From positions 2,121,660,024 through 2,121,724,023 of the forward strand of contig OY728122.1 of the NCBI GenBank assembly GCA_963277665.1: 64,000 bases of DNA, written 5' to 3'. The notes beneath the pieces were generated by a model. That model made no database searches. It worked only from the letters and a program-made list of their open reading frames with translations, and had not been told where the DNA came from. Each line of letters starts with the position of its first letter. Position 1 is the first letter of the stretch. The DNA is from Viscum album. Taxonomy: Eukaryota; Streptophyta; Magnoliopsida; Santalales; Viscaceae. Positions 39,901 to 48,788 of the stretch are shown here, in pieces. The position numbers and the translations under genes are program-made.

Positions 39901-40297
39901 CAGGGCGTAAGGACGACAATGCCCACAAGATCTACAAATGGAGAAGTATCTGGGTATAAATAATTATATTTCACTATCCAAATACATATCAAAACAAATT
40001 ACTTATTTTTCTCGATGTTTCTGCAGTGTCCGAAACAAACAAATGACAAGGACTGCGGTTATTATGTTTATAAATTTATGAAAGAGATCGTATTTCATGG
40101 ACAAACTAGCATCCCTGAAGAGGTATTTTTGAAAATAATTTCTAATTTATTTAAAATAATTATTAATCCCTTGTGTATTTATATTTTTTCAGTACTACTA
40201 TGACTGTCGCAAAAACTCATATTCAGAAGATGATATAAATGTCTTTAGAAACGAATGGGCAGCATACTTGATCGAAGAATGTAAACAAATAGGATAA
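36933..40297 (+). pseudogene. CACTA second gene: Transposase_24-like region plus ULP1/C48 protease domain
   Basis: By splice sites and reading frame I resolve about eleven exons: 36933-37510, 37595-37804, ~37876-37977, 38057-38176, 38276-38608, 38690-38953, 39035-39321 (approximate end), 39401-39592, 39667-39777, 39863-39953, 40027-40122 and 40193-40297. The N-terminus has a 15-residue repeat. The middle (VGWNKLGQHVNPN..., LYEHLISQGTWDAFCNRR, AGNKERAAKPAYPYRKARLG, PEQYGRIRGVGFGVSPKTYF) fits plant Transposase_24/En-Spm second-gene products. The C-terminus has a C48 protease core: HWILIAIN (His), IYFLDSLHG (Asp), and CPKQTNDKDCGYYVYKFMKE (Gln, Cys). Stops at 38325, 38510, 38948 and 39092 and a frame problem at the third exon inactivate it. 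ULP1 enzymes remove SUMO; why CACTA elements carry one is unknown. Confidence 0.88.
36987..37195 (+). repeat. 45-bp coding tandem repeat in the ULP1 gene
   Basis: Nearly five copies of a 45-bp unit encode QQVSQPVAAGPTAxx. The last two positions alternate between ER and DV, so the true unit is a 90-bp pair that was duplicated. The copies are almost identical, far closer to each other than the rest of the element is to its relatives. This points to recent slippage or unequal exchange. No function is evident; the segment lies upstream of any recognised domain. Confidence 0.88.
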
Positions 40298-40423
40298 TGA
40301 AGGTGAATTTCTAATACTTATGTTATCTTTATATGGTCATTGATATCTCCCTTTACACTTATTGAGCATCTATGATCTCCCTTTCTTATGTTTCATATCC
40401 TTAGATTAGTGAATTCCTACTAC

Positions 40424-43330
40424 TTAGTTTGAAAATGAGATAAACTTTGGAAAACAACACCAATGACATACGCCAAACCAAGCAAATGCATTCAGATTGT
40501 TTTGATACTTTAGGAAAACGATCCACGAGTCATTTGTGACGCGTACGAATCGACCGCACCTCAATCCGACACACGGTGTGACCGGTATGGCTAAAATTGT
40601 CTGATATCAGTTTGAAAATGACATGAACTTTGGAAAACAACACCAATGACATACGCCAAACCGAGCAAACGCATGCGGATTTTTTGATACATTAGGAAAA
40701 TGATCCAATAGTCATTTGTGACGCGTACGAATTGATTTCACCTCTATCTGACGCACGGTGTGACCGGTATGGCTAAAAGTGTCTGATATCAGTTTGAAAA
40801 TGAGATAAACTTTGGAAAACAACACCAATGACATACTCCAAATCGAGAAAACGCCTTCGGATTGTTTTGATACTTTAGGAAAACGATACACGAGTCATTT
40901 GTGACGCGTACGAATCAACCTCACCTCCATCTGATGCATGGTGTGACTGGTATGGCTAAAAGTGTCTGATATCAGTTTCAAATTAAGATAAACTTTGGAA
41001 AACAACAACAATGACATACGCCAAACTTTGAAAACGCCGTCAGATTGTTTTGATACTTTAGGAAAACGATCCACGAGTCATTTGTGATGTGTAAGAATCG
41101 ATCGCGCCTCAATCCGACGCACGGTGTGACCGGTATGGCTAAAATTGTCTGATATCAGTTTGAAAATGACAAGAACTTTGGAAAACAACACCAATGACAT
41201 ATGCCAAACTGAGAAAACATGTTCGGATTGTTTTGATACTTTAGGAAAACGATCCACGAGTCATTTTTGATGTGTACGAATCGACCGCACCTCAATCCTA
41301 CGCACGGTGTGATCGGTATGGCTAAAAGTGTCTGATATCAGTTTGAAAATGAGATAAACTTTGGAAAAAACACCAATGACATACGCCAAACCGAGCAAAC
41401 ACGTTAGGATTGTTTTGATACTTTAGTACAATGATCCACGAGTCATTTTTGACGCGAACGAATCGACGGAACCTCAATCCGACGCACGGTGTGACCGGTA
41501 TGGCTAAAATTGTCTGATATCAGTTTGAAAATGACATGAACTTTGGAAAACAACACCAATGACATATGCCAAACCGAGAAAACGCCTTCTTATTGTTTTG
41601 ATACTTTAGGAAAATGATCCACGAGTCATTTGAGACGTGTACGAATCGACCGCACCTCAATCCGACGCACGGTGTGACCGATATGGATAAAATTGTCTGA
41701 TATCAGTTTTAAAATGACATGAAATTTGGAAAACAACACCAATGACTTACGCCAAACCGAGAAAACGCGTTCGGATTGTTTTGATACTTTAGGAAAACGA
41801 TCCACGAGTCATTTGTGACATGTATGAATCGACCGCACCTCAATCCGACGCATGGTGTGACCGGTATGGCTAAAATTGTCTGATATCAGTTTGAAAATGA
41901 CATGAACTTTGGAAAACAACACCAATGACAAACGCCAAACCAAGAAAATTACTTTGGATTGTTTTGATACTTTAGGACAACGATCCACGAGTCATTTTTG
42001 ACGTGTACGAATCGACCGCACCTCAATCCGACGCACGGTGTGACCGGTATGGCTAAAATTGTCTGATATCAGTTTGAAAATGACATGAACTTTGGAAAAC
42101 AACACCAATGACATACGCCAAACCGAGAAAACGCGTTCGGATTGTTTTGATACTTTAGGAAAACGATCCACGAGTCATTTTTGACGCGTACGAATCGACC
42201 GCACCTCAATACGACGCACGGTGCGACCGGTATGGCTAAAAGTGTCTGATATCAGTTTCAAATTGAGATAAACTTTGGAAAACAACACCAATAACATACT
42301 CCAAACTGAGTAAACACCTTCGGATTGTTTTGATACTTTAGGACAACGATCCACGAGTCATTTGTGACGTGTACGAATCGACCGCACCTCAATCCGACGC
42401 ACGGTGTGACCGGTATAGCTAAAATCGTCTGATATCAGTTTGAAAATGACATGAACTTTGGAAAACAACAACAATGACATACGCCAAACCGGGCAAATGC
42501 CTTCAGATTGTTTTGATACTTTTGGAAAATGATCCACGAGTCATTTGTGACGCATACGAATCGACCGCACCTCAATCCGACGCACGGTGTGACCGGTATA
42601 GCAAAAATTGTCTGATATCAGTTTGAAAATTACATGAACTTTAGAAAACAACACCAATGACATACGCCAAACTGAGAAAACGCCTTCGGATTGTTTTGAT
42701 ACTTTAGGAAAATTATCCACGAGTCATTTGTGACGTGTACGAATCGACCTCACCTCAATCCGACGCACGGTGTGACCGGTATGGCTAAAATTGTCTGATA
42801 TCAGTTTGAAAATGACATGAAATTTGGAAAACAACACCAATGTCATATGCCAAACTGAGCAAACACGTTCAAATTGTTTTGATACTTTAGGACAACGATC
42901 CACGAGTCATTTGTGACGCGTACAAATTGACTGCACCTCAATCTGACGCACGGTGTGACCGGTATGGCTAAAATTGTCTGATATCAGTTTGAAAATGACA
43001 TGAACTTTGGAAAACAACACCAATGACATACGCCAAACCAAAAAAACGCCTTCGGATTGTTTTGATACTTTAGGAAAACAATCCACGAGTCATTTGTGAC
43101 GTGTACGAATCGACCGCACCTCAATCTGATGCACAGTGTGACTGGTATGGCTAAAAGTGTCTGATATCTGTTTGAAAATGAGATAAAATTTGGAAAACAA
43201 AACCAATAACATACGCCAAACCGATCAAATTCCTTCAGATTGTTTTGATACTTTAGGACAACGATCCACGAGTCATTTGTGACGCGTACGAATCGACCGC
43301 ACCTCAATCCGATGCACGGTGTGACCGGTA
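40424..43330. repeat. Satellite-like array, about 16 copies of a ~183-bp unit
   Basis: The landmark TCTGATATCAG recurs near 40599, 40781, 40964, 41147, 41331, 41511, 41695, 41878, 42061, 42242, 42427, 42609, 42792, 42973 and 43158, a mean spacing of about 183 bp. Each unit also contains ACTTTGGAAAACAACACCAA, GATTGTTTTGATACTTTAGG and CGGTGTGACCGGTATGGC. Most copies are intact in length. The array starts about 130 bp after the ULP1 gene stop and lies wholly inside the CACTA element. Open frames across it (for example 107 codons at 42984-43307, minus) are repeat artefacts: they contain the same peptide twice. Confidence 0.93.
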
Positions 43331-43867
43331 AAGCTTTTCATTAGATAAAGAATCAGTATTTATTAAATGAGATAAATCAATCAAAAACATATTGATTTTA
43401 CATTATTCCCTTTCATTGTTATGAAAATGAAAACTTTTGAGTTTAAAATTTAATATGTTAGTTTCACATTTCCATATTAATTTATTCTTTCATATTCTAT
43501 TTTAATTTCTTTCATTATTTCATTACTAACATAATATTTGTTTTCTTATATAGGTGATTTTTTTTCCTTGAGTTCGGATGCTTTGTTCGGCAACAAATAC
43601 CATAGAGAGCGGATCACGGATATCAAAGGATGAAACATGAATGTTTATAACTGTTGTTGAATAATTGTAAATGTAACCATGTAAAACAAATTTTGAAATG
43701 TATATAGCAATGCGTTTTTTTTGTATTCATGATGTTAAGTAAATGTATATACCGTTGTCAGTCAAAATATTTGGTGTGGGTGCTATGGTGTGCAGGTGTG
43801 CATGTGCTACTTTGTGCAAGTATTCTGGTGTGCAGGTGTGCAGATATTGTTTTTTAGGTGCAGGTGC
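43331..43867. other. CACTA 3' region between satellite array and terminal repeats
   Basis: About 540 bp with no recognisable domain. The left part is AT-rich and ends in an acceptor-like TTTTCTTATATAG (about 43551). A short GC-balanced piece (43575-43640) that could be a last untranslated exon follows. From 43780 a GTGTGCAGGTGTGCA minisatellite leads into the right subterminal repeats. Nothing here is needed to explain the protein genes. Confidence 0.5.
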
Positions 43868-44128
43868 TGGGCCCTTTATCAGCGCTTTTTTAGCGCTGAT
43901 AAAGGAAACCTTTAACAGCGCTAAAGGAGCGCTGATAAAGGAACCTGTATCAGCGCTCCGAGAAGCGCTGATATAGTTGACCATTATCAGCGCTCCACTG
44001 CGCACTGATAAAGGACCCCTTTATTAGCGCTCCTAGAAGCACTGATATAGGGGACCCCCCTTTATCTACGCCGGAATTAACAGTGCTTTTCTAGAACTAT
44101 TAATGATGGTTTTTAGCGCTGATAAAGG
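43868..44128. repeat. Right subterminal hairpin repeats of the CACTA element
   Basis: At least five inverted repeats of the same CTTTATCAGCGCT/AGCGCTGATAAAG motif as the left end, more diverged than there, with loops of 3-10 bp. They are near 43871, 43908, 43946, 43981 and 44019. A lone half-site AGCGCTGATAAAGG lies at about 44115. The right terminus CACTACTACAA (complement) follows at 44135-44145. Confidence 0.83.
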
Positions 44129-44148
44129 CGCAGGTTGTAGTAGTGCTC

Positions 44149-45937
44149 GTTGGAATGAACAAAGGGAGAACCCTCAACCACTGCTGGTCCAAACATCGCT
44201 AACCTGAGCGACCCAACACAATGCCACACCATGCACCTCCAAGGCCAATACCGAGGCCACCATCGCGATACCAACGAAAAAACATGGAGGATAGGTGGTT
44301 TACTTGCCCGAAACAGAAAACAGGTGAACAAGGTACTGTTCATAGTAGCCTGCCCGTATTGGGCCGACACTACGATCCCAAAACTCCTCAAGTGGATCAA
44401 ACCATAGTTATTCCCTCAGAAAAACGCACAGGATCGACAACTTGATCGTCCCAAACGGACACCCGGTGAAAATCGTACTATTCACCGAAGCCAGCCCAGT
44501 TGGATCCACACCATGATCCCGAAAATCGACAAGAGGATCACACCATTGTGATCCCCTCAGAAAAACACATGGGATAAAATACTTGTTTGTCCAAAACGGA
44601 CACCCGGCAGAAAATTCGGGTTTCTCTGAAAACGCCAAAACATGTCCTCGTTGGGCCCACACCTTGTTCTCGGTCAGAACACCCGGAAACCATCTTGAAT
44701 AGTCCTCCATACCAATAGGGTCTGAACGTCACTGACGTCACGCCAGTCGGACACTCAATGTAAAAGTTACGGTGGGTCGAAGTTGGATAATAATAAATTA
44801 TTATTATTATTTCAATGTTTCATATACCTGGGCCACAAATCCGACTCATTAAATTACCAAAGTAATATCAAAAGGTCCGTCTCGACGCAAGGTATGTGTT
44901 GCCGAAAACGGCTCGAAAATTGGAGTTACGGGGGTTTAAAGAACCCCCGAAAAAATCTGGCCGGACCACCAAAGGGTCGCCCGAAACCACTGTCTGCCGG
45001 AATCCACTGTGCCGCCACCGCTCCGCCACCACCCTCACTGGAAACCACCATTTCCGTCACCGGAAACCATGATTTTGGCCAAAAAACATCTGGGAGCCAC
45101 CGGAAGCACCCCGGTGCTCCAAAATCAGATCCGAAAAATGTTTCGGAAACCTCAGGACCAGAAGTACACAACCCTTATGACAATTTAAATAAACAAAATG
45201 CTTAAACGAGATTCTGGATTTTAATAGTCAAATTTCCTACCTTTTGGAAGACTGATGAAGCTTCGCACGCTCCGCTGCTACTGCTGGACGACCCAGGAGA
45301 ATCCGCCGTCAATATCCGAGATCGACGGTGCTTCGTTTGCTTGATTTGGCTGATCAGCGGTGAAGAATGTAGGAGTAGAGGGGCTTCTGTGGTTCCTCCT
45401 TTCTTTTCCCAACATGAGAGGTGGGATGGTGGCTTGATTTTGATTTCATTATTATTCAATAATTAATTAATTCCACCACCATCCACTCCCCCGACTGAAC
45501 CTCTCGGCGGGTAGAATTTTAGGTCACCCCTAGGGTAAACGTGGAGTTTTGAACATAAAGGTGAGCTCATAATTTTGATCTGACACTCCATTCAGGAGTT
45601 ATTTGAGCCGATTCTAATAAATAAACTTTTCTATTTTTTTAAAAAAAATTCTCTGGTGGCTTTTCTCACTGCAGGGTCGTGCCTGCAATGTTTACACCCC
45701 ACATAGGGTAAACGACATGCTCTGGACGCAACCGTGCCCTCATATTCCCGTTCAGATTTACCGTTTAGGAGATAACATACCCCCTCCATGTTCATAGTAT
45801 AAAAATACTTAATAGTTTTATAAAATTAATTTTGGGAACACCGGGTCACGGAATCGCACACCATCTTCGCGCCTAACCCTGGAATTGTTCATAGGAATAT
45901 TCCAAAGTATGACAGGTCCAAAACCCAAGTCACTACA
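44149..45937 (-). repeat. 5' LTR of the TR-GAG element, outer segment
   Basis: This resumes the LTR interrupted by the CACTA element and aligns with 26222-28048. Shared blocks include CCACTGCTGGTCCAAAC, CGGACACCCGG, the TAATAATAA AT-rich patch near 44790, CTCTCGGCGGGTAGAA, and the terminal CAAGTCACTACA at 45937. The short open frames within it (44783-45205 plus, for example) have counterparts only as LTR sequence and are not genes. Confidence 0.86.
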
Positions 45938-45942
45938 TTTAT

Positions 45943-46790
45943 CACATTTCTTATCTCCCTTATATTTTTTGAGGGCTTCATGTAAACTTTTTTTGGAATC
46001 CTTTCTTTTTAATTCTTTTGTTGACTCCAGTTACAATCTGAGCTATGTCTTCCTTTTTCAATATCTGGTAGATTATAATCAAAAGAGTGATTAGATATAA
46101 CATTTAGAGACATAAAAGATACACCTTTTCTTTTGGTTGTCTCCTTGTCAACAATGTTCCTCAGTTCTAGTTCATATTGGAGTAGTGATCTAATAAAATT
46201 ATCAAGTGTGAAAACTTTGAAGTTCTTACTTTCATCAATGGAATTTTTCTTGGCATGCCATTTCTTTGGTAATGCTCGTAGGACTCTATCAACAAGTACA
46301 TGATTTTACAAATCTTCTCCAAGTGAATTAATTCCATTCAAACATATTGGGAATCTATATAACATTTGGTTTATAGTTTCATCCTCACCCATCTTGAATC
46401 CTTGATACTCATCCAAAAGCATTCCAAACTTGGTTCGGATCAATTTATCAGAGCCAAGGTGAGTAACTTATAGAATCTTCCAAATCATATGAGTTTTCTT
46501 TCATGAATACACGTGACTAAGAACTCTTCTGTTAATATAAAAATATTAAATATTAACAAATTTGTATTTTAATACATACTAGTGGCATCAATTTATGTAA
46601 GATTGTATGGATCGGCTTTAAGAAGTGTATATTGTTTTGACATGATAGACCAATGCTCTGTGCTCCACTATTTGTGGTTTACCTCCATCTGGGATCTCTA
46701 GAATCCATAATCATTGCCATCAGAATGTGGTGTCTTATGAGGAATCCAAGCATCATTCGGGTCCAATCCATTCATCTTATAAGATCTTTA
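45943..46790 (-). pseudogene. Copia gag, N-terminal and central part
   Basis: Reading leftwards from a likely start near 46775 (MNGLDPNDAWIP), the minus strand shows the UBN2-type Gag blocks of SIRE-like Copia: FKMGEDETINQMLYRF, SLGEDL, then RVLRALPKKWHAKKNSIDES and FIRSLLQYELELR. This is the structural particle protein. Stops and frame changes occur throughout. The left end abuts the TR-GAG insertion. The continuation with the degenerate zinc knuckle is at 24660, 21 kb away, which shows that the insertion cut gag just before the knuckle. Confidence 0.83.
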
Positions 46791-46941
46791 TCCTAAGATT
46801 GTGAGGTCTAGGAATAGGTTAGCACAATAAAATATAAAAGTAGAATAAAAAATTGGCTGGATAAATTCCTGAAGGAACAACCAATGGTTCTGATCTATGG
46901 TATTATCAAATATAATAATAGAGTAGAACTATTCTTAAGAA

Positions 46942-46959
46942 GGATAGCCTCTAATACCA
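46942..46959 (-). other. Primer-binding site of the Copia element
   Basis: The minus strand reads TGGTATTAGAGGCTATCC two bases inside the 5' LTR edge at 46962. It differs by a few bases from the initiator Met-tRNA complement (TGGTATCAGAGC), the usual primer of plant Copia elements. It sets the orientation as right to left. Confidence 0.82.
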
Positions 46960-46961
46960 AC

Positions 46962-48788
46962 TGTTAGATCAGACAGGGTAATGCCAGATAGTCTGGGGGG
47001 GTGAATAGACTAGATTAAGAATTTTTACAAAAAAAATTGATTAATTAAATTAATTATCAATGTTAAATATTAAGGTTAATTAGCAGTAGAAAAAGTAAAT
47101 AACACAAGGTTATTTTTTATAGTAGTTCAATCCAATGTGGGTCTACTTTACTCTTATACCTCTCTACTCGGTTAGAGATATGTTTGTACAAAAAATGGTT
47201 TTTAATGGGGAATCATAACCCAATTACCAAATCATTTTCTAGTGGATGGATAACTATGACAATGACTTTTGTGAGGAGAGTAACAGCCCTTAAACCCTAT
47301 ATTTAGACACTAGGAGTCACAAACCAAATAGTCCTGACTATAGATTCATGGAGTCACAACCATATAATCCTGATATTAGAATCTAGGATTCACAAACCAA
47401 GGAAAAAGAATTACAAATAATGATTTTGTGTGGAAAAGCATAAATAGAAAAAGAGAGTGTATGTGAGAGATGGGAAGTAGGGTTACAGACTAAGAACTAG
47501 ATGAAAGAGAAGATAAAATTTAATGCACAGGTACTGGTTCTTGATTTTTAAATTATCACATCTCATCAATGCAATTGTAGTCAAAGAAGAATTATTTCAG
47601 CACTTGAGGGAACGAGAAGGTGGTGAAGTGGAGTGTGAGAGGATGTTGCAAATGCACAACAGGTTCAATGTTCACAACACTTTCTCATTGTATTGCTATT
47701 GTATATTTTTACCTGCAAGAGTGAATGAAATAGATAGAGAATAAAATATATAACAGGTGCAGTAACTCTTCATCCTTTGGATATTCAAAATTAATTGAGT
47801 CAATATCTCCCATAAATATCTCCATGAAAATAGCAGCATCGTGGCTTCTTTATTACTGTAGAATATATATCTAATAAAAGAATTTAAAATATTATGAATA
47901 AGTATTCCAATAAATTCGCTAGAATAATAAAAGCATTGAATGATTTAAAAAAGCATTTTTAATCCATTTAAAATGATTTAAACGTAGTCAAAACAATTTC
48001 TAAAAACTAGCAGCATATTCTGAATCTAAATTCAAAAATTTAAATTTATATAGTTTTGAAGCATCCGAATTAATTTTTAAAAGGCATTGGAAAAATTTAT
48101 TAATTTTTCTCTCCAAATATAGAACAAAAAACATTAAAAACATTTTGATTATGATCCTTATATTTAATAAGACTTTTCATAAAAATCTGTTAAAAAATAA
48201 TCCATATATATGCAAGAAATAATTTTTCAAAAAATTGCATTGAATGAATAGTAACTTTGGAATGAACAGAAATTTTGGAATGAACAATAACTTGAGAATG
48301 AATAGTGTCTTTGGAATGAATAGAAACATCAGAATGAATAGTAACTTCGGAATGAGCAGTAACGTCAGAATGAGCAGTAACATAACATAAGGTATGAACT
48401 ATAACGTAATGTAGAGTATGAATAGTAATGTAAGGTAGGTTATGAACAGTAACACAACGTATGGTATGAACAGTAACATATGATTTCCAAACCATACTTT
48501 ATGGAATGAACAGTAATGTAACATAGGGTTATGAACAATAACGTATGGTTTCCAAACCACACTTTGTGAAATGAATAGTAATGTAACATACGGTATAAAT
48601 TTTAACGTAAGGTTTCAAAACAATACTTTTTGGAATGAACAGTAACATAACATAGGGTATAAACAATAATGTATGGCTTCCAAACCAAACTTTGTGGAAT
48701 GATCAATAAACCATATATTCGTAAAAAATATGGATATAATATTTAAATTAAATTCAATGAATTTTTAAGGGCTCTTAATATCTGATTC
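46962..48788 (-). repeat. Copia 5' LTR, inner segment
   Basis: Homologous to 18077-19970. It begins with TGTTAGATCAGACAG and contains the same TACCTCTCTACTC block and tandem array as the other LTR. It is interrupted at 48788 by the LARD-like element, and the remaining ~560 bp of LTR is at 57716-58275. Confidence 0.88.
48240..48720 (-). repeat. Tandem array inside Copia 5' LTR
   Basis: The counterpart of 19378-19900: 18-bp-type units around GAATGAACAGTAAC, followed by four longer units. Their TGGTTTCCAAACCA cores lie near 48481, 48547, 48611 and 48676. The cores are more eroded here (the third has lost its symmetry). Copy number and order agree between LTRs, so the array predates insertion. 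Confidence 0.78.

Larger units (their letters stand above)
31500..44145 (+). mobile_element. CACTA (En/Spm-type) DNA transposon, 12.6 kb, internally deleted
   Basis: The ends are inverted: left CAGTACCACAA (31500), right complement CACTACTACAA (44145), differing at two positions. They are flanked by an exact 3-bp target duplication CTC (31497-31499 and 44146-44148). The intact sister LTR has a single CTC at the equivalent place. Inside are hairpin-rich subterminal repeats at both ends, a GC-rich repeat tract, a tnp2-type transposase with a large deletion, a second gene with a Transposase_24-like region and a ULP1 protease domain, and a 183-bp tandem array. Both genes point right. The deletion and stops make this copy non-autonomous, although its ends may still have been recognised by an active relative. 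Confidence 0.93.
24661..45937 (-). mobile_element. Gag-only LTR retrotransposon (TR-GAG-like), itself split by a CACTA
   Basis: A pair of 3.4-kb LTRs (24661-28048 and 29940-31499 plus 44149-45937) encloses only 1.9 kb of internal sequence. A PPT-like GGTGGGGAGGA on the minus strand abuts the left LTR. A PBS, TGGTATCAAAGGA (minus strand, 29921-29933), lies 6 bp from the right LTR, so the element reads right to left. The only coding trace is a gag with a CCHC knuckle; protease, RT and integrase are absent. This matches the known class of terminal-repeat retrotransposons with a GAG domain, which need a helper's polymerase. Flanking pentamers ATTAT (24656-24660) and TTTAT (45938-45942) are a likely target duplication with one change. 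Confidence 0.85.

Noticed and set aside
42984..43307. 107-codon minus-strand frame
   Set aside because: It lies in the 183-bp array and contains the same peptide twice, as expected for a tandem repeat that happens to be open.
40424..43330. Regularly spaced repeats as a CRISPR array
   Set aside because: Units are contiguous 183-bp copies with no unique spacers, in a plant transposon. This is a satellite-like tandem repeat.
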